Origin: an uncultured Chloroflexota bacterium
Lineage (GTDB): Bacteria; Chloroflexota; UBA11872; UBA12225
Direction: 5' to 3'
DNA length: 64,000 bases
Assembly: GCA_902805635.1 (NCBI GenBank)
Contig: CADCTC010000018.1
Location: forward strand, 1 to 64,000
Shown here: one piece after another, positions 1-8,756 of the stretch
Layout of the letters: each line of letters starts with the position of its first letter
Position numbering within the stretch: position 1 is the stretch's first letter
Notes under the pieces: generated by a model
The model's database searches: none
What the model was told of the DNA's origin: nothing
The model's input: only the letters and a program-made list of their open reading frames with translations
Translations under genes and position numbers: made by a program

Positions 1-3000
1 CACCACCAGCAGGCGCAGCGGGCGCAGCGGGCGGTGGACGCCAGCGCCCTGCGCACCGCCCCCGTCTCCGGCGCTGTCAGGACCCGCTGCAGGCATGCTG
101 GTGGCTGGTGCCGCCACGGGCAGGCGCAGGCGCACCGTCGTGCCCGTGCCGGGCGTGCTGTCAATCTCCAGCGTACCGCCGTGGCGCTGGACGGTGCCGT
201 GCACCATGGCCAGCCCGAGGCCGGTGCCCGTCTCGCCCTTGGTGGTGAAGAACGGCTCCAGGCAGCGCCCCCGCGTCTCCGCGTCCATGCCCGCGCCGGT
301 ATCCACCACCTCCAGCACCACAGCGGTGCCCTCCGCCCGCGTGCGGACGGTGATGACGCCGCCGCCTGGAAGCGCGTCCACGGCGTTGATAAGTAGGTTT
401 GTAAGCGCCTCGCGCAGCTCCGGCGCGCTGCCTGCTACCGGTGGCAGGTCGGAGGCAAGCTCGGTGCGCACGGCCACGGTCCTGCCCGTCGCCTGTGCGT
501 CGTCCTTCCAGCGTGGGCGGGTGAGCTCGACCGTCTGCGCCACCACCGCGGCGAGGTCCACCGGCGCAAAGGCGTCGTGCCCATCACGCTGGCGGTAGAA
601 CTCGCGCAGGCGGCGTACCACCTCGGCGGCGTCGAGCGCCCCCGCGTGCAGCAGGTCCAGCCACTCCTGCTCAGGGCGGCCCAGCGTCAGTGGGCTCCCC
701 GCAGCCGAGGCCGATCGCGCCCGTGCGAGCAGGAGCTCCGAAAAGCCGACCACGGGGGCGAGCGTGTTGTTGAGGTCGTGTGCGATGCCGGCGGCGAGCT
801 GCCCCAGCGCCTTTAGGCGCTCCTGCTGCACCAGCCGCACCTGCGCCGCCCCGAGCGCCGCAAGCGCGGCGCGCAGTTGCCCCGTCGCCCGCGTCCGGGC
901 GATGACGCTCCCCGCCTGCGACGCGAGCGCCACCGCCAGCGCCAGGTGCTCGCGGGTATAGTAGCCCGGCTCGCGGTGGTCGAACTGGAGTGTCCCGATC
1001 CGCTGTCCCCCGGCATCGACCGGGACGTGGAGCGCCGACCGGCTCCCCTGCCGCGCCCGGTCCTCTCCATAGGGGTACGTCTCGCCCGCGAGCGCCCAGT
1101 AGTCCTCTACCAGCACCGCCGCGCCGCCGCCGTCGAGGAGCGTCGTAAAGCTGCCGGGGCCGGGCGAAACCGGGAGCTCCCAGCGGTGCACGCGCCCGAC
1201 CTCGTCGATCCGCAGGTGCATGACGCAGGTGCCCGTCTCGGGGTCCAGCAACCGCGCCACGCACTTGTACCCGCCCACCAGGGCGTGCGCACCGGCGAGC
1301 AGCGCGCGCAGCGCCCCTTCCAGCGTTTCCGCAGCGGCCACCGCGCCCAATGTACTGGCTAGCCGTTCGGCGGCCTCAACCCGCTGCCCGCTGCTCTCCC
1401 GCAGCCGCTGCTCCGCGACCGCGCGGTCGGCGATCTCGCGCTGCGCGTCCTCGTACAGCTGTGCGTTGTGGATAGCGAGCGCCAGGTGCGCCGCTACCCC
1501 CTCCAGCAGGGCCACGCACTCAGGCGTGGTCCTGCCCGGCTCGGCGAACGCCACGTTCAGCATCCCCCAGACCGTGCCGCCGATGGTGATGGGCACGCAG
1601 GCCAGCGAGCGAACACCACTGGCGAGGTGGCGGTCCGCCAACTCTGACTGCATCAGGCGCGTGTCCCCAACGGTGACGGTCCTCCCGGTGCGGAGGCCGG
1701 CGGCGTTGGCGCTGGCCGCCTCGATCTGCCGCGCGCGGCCCACCGTAGTATCCGGCTCGCCGCCGGTCTGCTGCCCGACCATCACCGTCACCGTGTTCGT
1801 CACCGGGTCGTGGCGTACCACCCGGCAGCGCAGCGCATCAGCCAGGGCGAGCACTTCCGTTGTGACACGATCGAGCAGCGCGGGCAGGTCGAGCGAGCTG
1901 CTTGCGACGCGGGCGAACTCGTTCAGCAGGCGGCGCTCCTCGGCCTGGCGGCGCACTTCTCCATAGAGACGGGTGTTACGCACCGCCAGCGCCAGGTGCG
2001 CCGCTACCCCCTCCAGCAGCGCCACGCAGTCCACCGTCGCTTTGCCCGGCTCGGCGAATGCCACGTTGAGCGTTCCCCAGACAACGCCGTCCACCGCGAT
2101 GGGCACAGATGCCAGCGAGCGGACGCCATCGACACGGTGGTCGCGCGCGAGGAAGGGCGGCTCTAGTAAGGTATCCGCGACGGCGACGGACCGGCCGGTC
2201 CGCACGACGCGGGTGTTGGCGCCGCCTCCGGGGGGACGATCCGCGGGCAGGTCGCCCCCGATGTCCCAGCTGTTCCCCACCCAGTGGTCGGGCGTGCCGC
2301 CGCTCGTGCGGCCCGCAAGCACGCGCAGCACGTCCGCCTCCGCCTCGTGGCGCACCACGCGGCAGCGCATGGCCCCCGTGAGCGACAGCACCTCGGCGAC
2401 GACGCGGTCCAGGAGCGCCTCCAGATCCAGGGAGCTGCTTGCGACGCGGGCGAATTCGTTGAGCAGGCGGCGCTCCTCGGCCTGGCGGCGCACTTCCCCG
2501 TAGAGGCGGGCGTTGTCCAGCGCCACGCCCAGCTGCGCGGCCACGCCCTCCAGCAGCCGCACGTCGTCGTCCGTAAATGCCGCCCGTCCCGACCCGACCG
2601 TCAGCACGCCTACCAGGTGCCCGTCGCCCGCGCGCAGCGGCACCGCCGTGCTGTGCCCGAGTGAGCGCCCACCGTCCAGCCCGGCCAGCAGCGACGCGTT
2701 CTGTGGGCTGAGCGTGGCGTGCAGGTCCGGCGCCAGTGTGTCCCCCAGCGGCCCGGTGCGGACCGTCTCCTGCCGCTGAAATGCCGTGCCGGAGACGCCT
2801 TCGCCCGGCAGGAGGCGCACCTTCTTGAAGTCCGCCGCCCGCCCGACAAAGCAGTGGGGCGCAAGCAGCCCCGTATCCGCGTCGTGCAGCAGGATCGCGG
2901 CGCTCTCCGCCTCCGGTAGCAGCTCGACCAGTGCCGCAACCGCTCCCTCCAACGGCGCGTCGAGCGTGAGGGAGGACCCGGTCCGCGCGCCCGCGGCCAG

Positions 3001-3156
3001 CAGAAGGCGCAGTGCGTCTACCGGTGTGGCAGCGAACCTAGGAGAAGCAGGAGAGGCAGAGACCACTCCCTTCGCGGCGTCTGCCGCGGCGCTACTCGAC
3101 CGCAGGTGTGGGGACGTATCCCCGGCTGGACGACGCGCAGCAACCCCTAACACCAT
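1..3156 (-). CDS. Multi-GAF hybrid sensor histidine kinase (3' end cut by window edge)
   Basis: The frame is open from an ATG at 3156 to the left edge (1052 codons), so it is missing from the ORF track. AAGGA lies 6 nt before the ATG. I read four GAF-type domains at about residues 53-215, 240-395, 420-565 and 590-755. A HisKA H-box follows near residue 788 (GIAHDLNN), then an HATPase domain with DTGAGM and GTGLGLAMV. The last visible residues (PLRLLVV) look like the first strand of a receiver domain, which suggests a hybrid kinase. No membrane segment is visible, so it is probably a cytoplasmic sensor of a small ligand, light or redox signal. GAF2 and GAF3 and their linkers (EVRRQAEERRLLNEF) are nearly identical, pointing to recent internal duplication. 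The ligand cannot be told from sequence. Confidence 0.9.
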   Translation of the reverse strand, partial: MVLGVAARRPAGDTSPHLRSSSAAADAAKGVVSASPASPRFAATPVDALRLLLAAGARTGSSLTLDAPLEGAVAALVELLPEAESAAILLHDADTGLLAPHCFVGRAADFKKVRLLPGEGVSGTAFQRQETVRTGPLGDTLAPDLHATLSPQNASLLAGLDGGRSLGHSTAVPLRAGDGHLVGVLTVGSGRAAFTDDDVRLLEGVAAQLGVALDNARLYGEVRRQAEERRLLNEFARVASSSLDLEALLDRVVAEVLSLTGAMRCRVVRHEAEADVLRVLAGRTSGGTPDHWVGNSWDIGGDLPADRPPGGGANTRVVRTGRSVAVADTLLEPPFLARDHRVDGVRSLASVPIAVDGVVWGTLNVAFAEPGKATVDCVALLEGVAAHLALAVRNTRLYGEVRRQAEERRLLNEFARVASSSLDLPALLDRVTTEVLALADALRCRVVRHDPVTNTVTVMVGQQTGGEPDTTVGRARQIEAASANAAGLRTGRTVTVGDTRLMQSELADRHLASGVRSLACVPITIGGTVWGMLNVAFAEPGRTTPECVALLEGVAAHLALAIHNAQLYEDAQREIADRAVAEQRLRESSGQRVEAAERLASTLGAVAAAETLEGALRALLAGAHALVGGYKCVARLLDPETGTCVMHLRIDEVGRVHRWELPVSPGPGSFTTLLDGGGAAVLVEDYWALAGETYPYGEDRARQGSRSALHVPVDAGGQRIGTLQFDHREPGYYTREHLALAVALASQAGSVIARTRATGQLRAALAALGAAQVRLVQQERLKALGQLAAGIAHDLNNTLAPVVGFSELLLARARSASAAGSPLTLGRPEQEWLDLLHAGALDAAEVVRRLREFYRQRDGHDAFAPVDLAAVVAQTVELTRPRWKDDAQATGRTVAVRTELASDLPPVAGSAPELREALTNLLINAVDALPGGGVITVRTRAEGTAVVLEVVDTGAGMDAETRGRCLEPFFTTKGETGTGLGLAMVHGTVQRHGGTLEIDSTPGTGTTVRLRLPVAAPATSMPAAGPDSAGDGGGAQGAGVHRPLRPLRLLVV
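1478..2530 (-). repeat. Near-identical DNA blocks from GAF domain duplication
   Basis: Within the kinase gene, a 32-nt block (1478-1509) recurs exactly at 1988-2019, 510 bp away. A block of about 70 nt starting at 1906 recurs with few changes at 2443, 537 bp away. Both offsets are multiples of three, so the copies keep frame and encode equivalent parts of consecutive GAF domains and their linkers. Such identity suggests recent duplication or gene conversion. Confidence 0.8.
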
Positions 3157-3378
3157 CTTTATTCCTTGCCGGGACGCAGGAAAGGCCGGTTCCCGATAGG
3201 TTTCCCTACGCCGATGCTGCGCCCAAGGTCCTGCGCCTATGGTATGCAGGTAAGGGACACAAAGGGTCGATACCAGGACTAAAGGCTAAACGCGCTGCGC
3301 CGCAGCGCACTGCCACCTGATCCCCGGCGCCTGCGTGGTGGGGGACGCAGCCGGAACCAAGCACGGTAGGAGAGCGCG

Positions 3379-3573
3379 ATGAAGCCCATGACACTGCCGG
3401 AGACGCTGCGCACGCTGGCGGTGCGCTAACTCGCTGCATTCGAGGAGGCGCTGAGCGAACGGCCGGCGCTGCTCCGCGGCCCGGACACCATTCGGGCGCG
3501 GGAGGACAGAGAGGCGCTCGGGCTGCTGATCGAGGACTACCGTGCCGAAAGAGGGCGCTGCGTGGTCGAGTGA
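3379..3573 (+). pseudogene. Short ORF interrupted by one in-frame TAA
   Basis: An ATG at 3379 is preceded by a good ribosome site (AGGAGAG). The frame reads MKPMTLPETLRTLAVR, meets TAA at 3427-3429, then continues for 47 more codons in the same frame to TGA at 3571 (for example EALGLLIEDYRAERGRC). The sequence after the stop has a protein-like, helix-forming composition. It looks like a 64-residue gene broken by a single nonsense codon, or a 16-residue peptide followed by chance open frame. I do not recognise a family. The rest of 3157-3722 holds no other convincing gene. Confidence 0.35.
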
Positions 3574-3722
3574 CGCCCATCGCACGATATGCCTAGCTTT
3601 CCTCCGCCGTCGGCGCTACCATGGTGGCGCAGCGCTTCCGTGGGAGTAATTCCACTGGTTGTGCGTTCTCGTATTTAGTGCGCCCAATGAGGCGCAGCAC
3701 CATGGAGGGGCATCACACGGTC

Positions 3723-5165
3723 ATGACAGCATTCACGCGGCGTACGGTCGTTGGGGCGGGAGGGGCAAGCGTCGCGGCGCTTGCATTGGCGGCATGCGGA
3801 GCGAGCACCGGCGGATCGACGGTAGGGCAAGGGCAGCAGGCCGGTGGGTCCAAGCTGGCCGGCACGATGGAGTTCTGGCAGCCGTGGCCGGTTGAGCAGC
3901 CCACGCACGGTGGCCCCATCGGCTGGAAGCAGCTTTCGGAAAACTACAATGCCAAGGGCGGCGCGCGGATCACCATGGTGTCGCCGGCCGGTAATGCGGC
4001 CATCGAGACGCCGCTGCAGACCGCCTTCGCCGGAGGCAACCCGCCCGACGGGTGGCAGTCGGACCAGCTGTGGGTGCCGGTGTGGGCGGCCAAGGGGTTT
4101 GCCGCGTCGCTGGACGATGTGATGAAGCGCGACAAATGGGACAAGAACCAGATCTTCAGCTCCGCCTATGAGACGATGACGTGGTCCGGCAAAGTCTGGG
4201 CAATGATGCAGCACCCGGACATCGTCTTCAATTGGATCTCGCTCAGCCTGATGGAGGAGAACGGGCTGAACGTCCGCAATCTACCCACCACGTGGACACA
4301 GCTTGACGAGATCATGCTCAAGCTGACCAAGAAGACCGGGCCCGACCAGTTCGAGTTCGTGGGCGGTCTGCCGCACCTGTGGCAGAACTGGCAGTACGTG
4401 CTGCCACAGGCCAACGGCGCCAAGCTCATCTCCGACGACGGCCGGAAGGCGCAGCTGGACACCGCGGAGGTGGTGGAGGCGATCGAGTGGGCCAAGGGCC
4501 ACCTCAAGCGAGTCGGCACCTTCGAGGCGATCAGCAACTGGCGAAAGACGGGGGTGCAGCCGGGGGACAACCAGTCGCCAGGCGCCGAAGCGGGGACGAA
4601 CGACATCTTCGGCCAGAAGAAGCTGGGCGTGAACGTCAACGGCAACTGGGCCGCGGACAACGTGCGGCGCTGGAACAAAAAGATGCAGTCGCCGCTCAAG
4701 TTCGCCACGACCGCGGTGCAGAGTGGGCCGCGTGGTCCGAAGGACATCAAGACCAATGTCTTTTCGGGCGGCATCTTGGAGATGGCGCGCAAGGGCGGCC
4801 CCAAGCTGGACTTGATTTGGGACTTCATGAAGTACACCGCCTCCAAAGAAGGCGGCTATTGGGTGCAGTTGAACACGTCTGACGTGTGCGCCAACCGCGA
4901 AGGGGCGAAGGACCCGCGCATCATCGACAATGCCGATACCGGCGTGGGCCGTAAGGACTTTCTGCCGCTGCTTGATACAGGCGTGGGCTCCCGCACCATC
5001 AAGCACCCGGCGGCGATCGAGATCCAGGCGGAGTACAGCAAGCCGCTGACGCCATTCCTGCGCGACGAGGTGGGCAGCATCCGCGACGCCCTCAAGGAAG
5101 CCAACCGCCTGGCGCAGCAGAAGATCGACGAGTTCTGGCAGCAGAACCCTAGCGCCGGGAAGTGA
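3723..5165 (+). CDS. ABC transporter extracellular solute-binding lipoprotein (family 1)
   Basis: The product is a sugar-binding lipoprotein of the family 1 (MalE/UgpB-like) extracellular solute-binding type, about 480 residues. I start at ATG 3723 because the sequence from there reads as a combined Tat and lipoprotein signal: twin arginine (FTRRTVVGAG), a hydrophobic stretch and lipobox LAAC. The ORF-track start at 3621 adds a tail with no signal character. The body has family features such as an aromatic-rich mid region and a C-terminal helix rich in Lys/Gln. No permease or ATPase gene is adjacent, so it must work with an ABC system encoded elsewhere. The substrate is probably an oligosaccharide or sugar acid, judged from the surrounding enzymes (inference). 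Confidence 0.88.
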   Translation: MTAFTRRTVVGAGGASVAALALAACGASTGGSTVGQGQQAGGSKLAGTMEFWQPWPVEQPTHGGPIGWKQLSENYNAKGGARITMVSPAGNAAIETPLQTAFAGGNPPDGWQSDQLWVPVWAAKGFAASLDDVMKRDKWDKNQIFSSAYETMTWSGKVWAMMQHPDIVFNWISLSLMEENGLNVRNLPTTWTQLDEIMLKLTKKTGPDQFEFVGGLPHLWQNWQYVLPQANGAKLISDDGRKAQLDTAEVVEAIEWAKGHLKRVGTFEAISNWRKTGVQPGDNQSPGAEAGTNDIFGQKKLGVNVNGNWAADNVRRWNKKMQSPLKFATTAVQSGPRGPKDIKTNVFSGGILEMARKGGPKLDLIWDFMKYTASKEGGYWVQLNTSDVCANREGAKDPRIIDNADTGVGRKDFLPLLDTGVGSRTIKHPAAIEIQAEYSKPLTPFLRDEVGSIRDALKEANRLAQQKIDEFWQQNPSAGK

Positions 5166-5237
5166 GGACTGAAGACTGAGGGGAGCCGGCCAGTACCCTT
5201 CTTGAAAGGGGTGGCAGCAAACTCAGTCCTCAGTCCT
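5165..5237. repeat. Long inverted repeat between SBP gene and MFS gene
   Basis: Arms AGGACTGAAGACTGAG (5165-5180) and CTCAGTCCTCAGTCCT (5222-5237) are inverted copies with one mismatch in 16, separated by 41 nt. The left arm begins at the stop codon of the solute-binding protein gene and the right arm lies over the annotated start of the MFS gene. It could be a transcription terminator, an mRNA processing hairpin or a mobile palindromic element. No T-tract follows. Confidence 0.6.
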
Positions 5238-6572
5238 GACGCCTCGGCCCTGGTCGGCGGAGCCGGCACCGACTGGCGGCGGTCGTCCTACGGGATGGCC
5301 GCCGTCGTCTTCATCGCGTTCTTCGGGTTCAACTTCGTCCTCCCCATCCTGCCACTGTACGTGCGGACGCTTGGGTCGGGGGACGTGGGCCAGGCGGCGC
5401 TGGTCAGCGGGCTGATGCTGGCCATCTCGCCCTTGCTGGCAGCGATCTTCTCGCCAGTGTGGGGACTGGTGGCCGACCGCTACGGGCGCAAGCGGATGGT
5501 GCAGCGCTCCCTGCTGGTGATGGTGGCCTGCACCATCCTGATGGGCTTCGTCGCACACCTTTGGCAGCTCTTCTTGCTGCGCGCCGCCATTGGCGTCTTC
5601 GGCGGCTTTACCGCGATGGCCATGGCGTACATGGTGACGGTGACGCCGCCCGAGAAGGCCACCAGCGCGTTGGGGCTGCTGCAGGCGTCCCAGGTGGGCG
5701 GTGTCATCGTCGGGCCACTCTGCGCCGGCCTGGTGGCCGACCACTGGGGCATCCGCGCGTCGTTCTTCGGCGGCGCCATCGTCGTCTTCTGCGGCTTCCT
5801 GGTGCTCACGCTGCTCACGCCTGATGACCGTGCCGCGGCGGCCTCCAGGGTGGCAGGCGATGGGCCTACGGGCGCCACAGCAAACGACCGTGAGACAGTC
5901 CAGGCGCAGCCCACGAGTGGCCCGGCCCGAACCGAAAAGTCCGGCAATCCCCTGCGTGGCTTGGCCACGCTGGGCACTGCCGCGCGGCTGCCGGGCTTCT
6001 TCGCCGTGATGGCGGTGCTGTTCTGCGCGCAGGTGGTGGACCGCTCGTTCGGGCCAGTGCTGCCGCTCTACGTCGCGGCGCTGGGCACGCCGGAGGAGCG
6101 CGTGGCGTCGTTTGCCGGACTGGTGGTGTCGCTGGGCGCCATAGGGACGGCCATCTCCGCCACTGTGACGGGCCGGCTAGGCGCACGCCTGCCCCTGCGC
6201 TGGCTGCTGGTAGTCACGCTGGTGGCGGGGGTGGCGCTGTGTCTGCCGATGGCGCTGGCGCAGACCCCGCTGCAGCTGTTGGTGGAGCGCACCCTGCTGG
6301 GCCTCTTTGCCGGCGGCACGCTGACGCTGGGCTACAGCCTGGCCAACTCGCTGGTGCCGCCGGAACGCAAGGGCGCGGCGTTCGGCGTGCTCTCCAGCGT
6401 GACGCTGCTGGGTAGCGCGCTGAGCCCGCTCACCATGGGCGCGCTCTCCGCTATCGACCTGCGTGCCGTCTTCGTCGTGGACAGCGTGCTCTACGCCATC
6501 GCCCTGCTGCTGGCGCTACGGATCAAGCCAACTCGGCAGCCCGCGGTCGTGGCGGCGGTCGCGGGAGCGTAG
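5202..6572 (+). CDS. Major facilitator superfamily transporter (DHA1-like)
   Basis: A 12-helix MFS permease of up to 456 residues. The motif A loop between TM2 and TM3 is clear (GLVADRYGRKRM). A charged, Ala/Thr-rich loop (around residues 205-250) separates the two six-helix halves. Family members of this shape are drug, sugar or metabolite proton antiporters; the substrate is unknown. The start is uncertain. The track uses TTG 5202, GTG 5211 is also in frame, and ATG 5295 starts right at the first membrane helix. The inverted repeat covering 5222-5237 argues against the upstream starts being well translated. It lies 36 nt after the solute-binding gene and could be cotranscribed with it. Confidence 0.85.
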   Translation: MKGVAANSVLSPDASALVGGAGTDWRRSSYGMAAVVFIAFFGFNFVLPILPLYVRTLGSGDVGQAALVSGLMLAISPLLAAIFSPVWGLVADRYGRKRMVQRSLLVMVACTILMGFVAHLWQLFLLRAAIGVFGGFTAMAMAYMVTVTPPEKATSALGLLQASQVGGVIVGPLCAGLVADHWGIRASFFGGAIVVFCGFLVLTLLTPDDRAAAASRVAGDGPTGATANDRETVQAQPTSGPARTEKSGNPLRGLATLGTAARLPGFFAVMAVLFCAQVVDRSFGPVLPLYVAALGTPEERVASFAGLVVSLGAIGTAISATVTGRLGARLPLRWLLVVTLVAGVALCLPMALAQTPLQLLVERTLLGLFAGGTLTLGYSLANSLVPPERKGAAFGVLSSVTLLGSALSPLTMGALSAIDLRAVFVVDSVLYAIALLLALRIKPTRQPAVVAAVAGA

Positions 6573-6609
6573 CCGCCTGGTCGGGCACCGATGGACCGCG
6601 TGACGCGCG

Positions 6610-7647
6610 TTAGCCTTCGCGCTCGATCATCTGGATGGCGCAGCGCATCCAACCCAGCGCGTACGCCATGCCGGCATGCCACGGCGCGGCGCACTCCAGG
6701 CCGGGGGTGTGGTCCGGGATCAGGACACCATCGAAGTTGTGCTTCTTGTACAGGCGCAGCGCGCGGACCATGTCCACGTCGCCGTCGTCGATAAACATCT
6801 CGTAGTAGTTGGGGACGGTGCCCTTTACGTTGCGCAGGTGCACGTAGGCGATCTTCTGCTGGGCGGCGTAGGTGTCGATCGCCTGGTAGACGTCCATCTC
6901 GCCGGTCATCTCGGCGACGGTGCCCTGACAGAACTCGGCGGCGTTGTGGTGGCTGGGCACCAGGTCCAGCACGCGCTGGTAGATTTCCGGTTTCCAGACC
7001 AGTCGCGCGGTGCCACGCAGCTCCGGCAGCGGCGGGTCATCCGGGTGCAGCGCCAACCGCACGTTGGCCTCCTCCGCCACCGGCACCAGGTCCTTTAAGA
7101 AGCGCTCGAACCGATCCCACAGCTGCTCCTGCGTCACTCGGCCGATGTTCCCCTCCGGCGCCTGCGGGTCGTAGACGGTGTTCCAGATCATGCCGTTGGG
7201 GATGGGATCCTGGGGCGGCGCCTGGTCTTCCAGGTAGCCCACCGAGATGGCGCCGCCCCGCGCCCACGGTCCACGGGCCCGCCCCCACACGCCCGCGAAT
7301 GAGAAGTTGTAGCCCATCACCGGGATGCCGGCTCGTCCCATGTTGCGGATGATGGTCTTGAGGCCCTCCATCTGCGCGTCGCGCTGAGGGCCGTCCAGCA
7401 GCACGTCGTACCAGTGCTCGGGCTCGAAGTTCTCAGTGGCCGCCATCTCCACGCCTTCGGCGGCCATGGCGGCCTTCATGTCGCGCAGCTCCTCGTAGGT
7501 CCACACCTGCTCGGGTGGCACCGGACGCTGGCCGCGCTTGGAGAGTCCCGGCAGGTGCGCCACGATGTGCGTTGCGCCGGCCTGGCGTGCGAACCGGTAG
7601 TTCTCCTGCGTCATCAGGTGCGGGTACAACCCCAGTCCAACCTTCAT
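6610..7647 (-). CDS. UxuA-family (mannonate dehydratase-like) protein, paralogue 1
   Basis: A 345-residue TIM-barrel protein of the mannonate dehydratase (UxuA) family, which dehydrates D-mannonate to 2-keto-3-deoxygluconate. Family metal-site signatures are recognisable: ALHPDDPP, the Cys in EFCQGTV, the His in VHLRNVKG and the Asp-His of IPDHTPG. I start at ATG 7647 (MKVGLGLYP), where AAGGAG and AGGAG lie just upstream; the track start at 7692 lacks this. It is transcribed divergently from a second UxuA-like gene at 7767. It keeps the canonical HPDDP and Cys ligands, so it is the best candidate of the three for true mannonate dehydratase chemistry. Exact substrate unproven. Confidence 0.82.
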   Translation of the reverse strand: MKVGLGLYPHLMTQENYRFARQAGATHIVAHLPGLSKRGQRPVPPEQVWTYEELRDMKAAMAAEGVEMAATENFEPEHWYDVLLDGPQRDAQMEGLKTIIRNMGRAGIPVMGYNFSFAGVWGRARGPWARGGAISVGYLEDQAPPQDPIPNGMIWNTVYDPQAPEGNIGRVTQEQLWDRFERFLKDLVPVAEEANVRLALHPDDPPLPELRGTARLVWKPEIYQRVLDLVPSHHNAAEFCQGTVAEMTGEMDVYQAIDTYAAQQKIAYVHLRNVKGTVPNYYEMFIDDGDVDMVRALRLYKKHNFDGVLIPDHTPGLECAAPWHAGMAYALGWMRCAIQMIEREG

Positions 7648-7685
7648 GCGTCTCCTGCTCCTTCGTGTCCTGAACGGCGCCGAGT

Positions 7686-7695
7686 ATTGCACAAT
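7686..7695. promoter_or_regulatory. Possible operator dyad between divergent uxuA-like genes
   Basis: ATTGCACAAT is a 4+2+4 inverted repeat in the 119-bp gap between the two divergent uxuA-like genes. A GC palindrome (CCGGGCGCCCGG, 7740-7751) lies nearer the right-hand gene. No regulator gene adjoins them, so the role is speculative. Confidence 0.25.
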
Positions 7696-7766
7696 GGGTC
7701 GCTACCGCAGGCGAACCGCCGCCTGACGAGGCTACCGGGCCGGGCGCCCGGAACGAGGGAGAAGGA

Positions 7767-8756
7767 ATGTATCTAGGCCATCAGACGCACAGCCTCTCGG
7801 ACGAGAAGCTACAGTGGATCGCGCAGCTGGGCGTAGAGCACGTCGCCTGCGAAAACCGGCAGGGGATCGAGCGCGAGGACGGCACATGGGACGTGCAGGG
7901 CATCCGCGACGCACAAGCGCGCCTCAAGAACTGGGGCATCACCATGGACGTGCTGGCGCTGGCGCTGCCCAGCGTCATCCCTACCCGGCAGCGCTTCCCG
8001 GAGATCATCCTCGGCACGCCGGGACGCGACAAAGCGATTGAGACCATCCAGCAGAACATCCGTACTGCCGGTGAGGCGGGGGTGCCGGCGCTCAAGTACA
8101 ACCTGAACCTGATGGGCGTGGCGCGTACCCAGCGCTCGAAGGGGCGCGGCGGCGCCATGTATTCGCACTTCAACTACGACGAGTGGCCCTCCCACGACGC
8201 GCCGGAGTGGGGGCCGATGCCGGCGGAGAAGGTGTGGGACAACATCTCTTATTTTCTTGAGAAGGTGGTGCCGGTGGCGGAGGAGGCGAAGGTGAAGCTG
8301 GCCTGCCATCCGCATGACCCCGGCATCAAGGAGGGCATCCCGCTGAGCGAGCAGTACTGCGTGCTTGGCTCGGTCAACGGCCTCAAGAAGTTCATCAGCA
8401 TGTTCGAGAGCCCCTACCACTGCCTGAACTTCTGCCAAGGCACCATCACCGAGATGCTCGAGGACCCGGCCGCCGAGATCCACGACGTCATCCGCTACTT
8501 CGGCGAGCGCCAGAAGATCGTGATGGTGCACTTCCGCAACATCAAGGGGAAGGTGCACAACTTCGAAGAGGTCTACCCCGACAACGGCGACGTGGACATG
8601 CTCAAGGCGGCGCGCACGTACAAGGAAGCTGGCTTCCCCGGCATGCTCTGCCCGGACCACGTGCCGCAGTCGGCGGTGGACCAGGGCGGCGATAAGCAGT
8701 TCTCGTTCTGCCTGGGCTACATCGCCGCTGCCATCCAGGCGGCGAACGCGAGCTAA
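7767..8756 (+). CDS. UxuA-family (mannonate dehydratase-like) protein, paralogue 2
   Basis: A 329-residue TIM-barrel protein related to the divergent neighbour at 6610. Start ATG 7767 follows GGGAGAAGG. The recognisable metal-site positions are CHPHDPGI (one Asp of the usual HPDDP replaced by His), Cys in NFCQGTI, His in VHFRNIKG and Asp-His in CPDHVPQ. The Cys and both His ligands remain, so it is probably an active metal-dependent dehydratase or isomerase, but on a different acid sugar. The stop codon overlaps the convergent aldo/keto reductase gene by 4 nt. Confidence 0.8.
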   Translation: MYLGHQTHSLSDEKLQWIAQLGVEHVACENRQGIEREDGTWDVQGIRDAQARLKNWGITMDVLALALPSVIPTRQRFPEIILGTPGRDKAIETIQQNIRTAGEAGVPALKYNLNLMGVARTQRSKGRGGAMYSHFNYDEWPSHDAPEWGPMPAEKVWDNISYFLEKVVPVAEEAKVKLACHPHDPGIKEGIPLSEQYCVLGSVNGLKKFISMFESPYHCLNFCQGTITEMLEDPAAEIHDVIRYFGERQKIVMVHFRNIKGKVHNFEEVYPDNGDVDMLKAARTYKEAGFPGMLCPDHVPQSAVDQGGDKQFSFCLGYIAAAIQAANAS

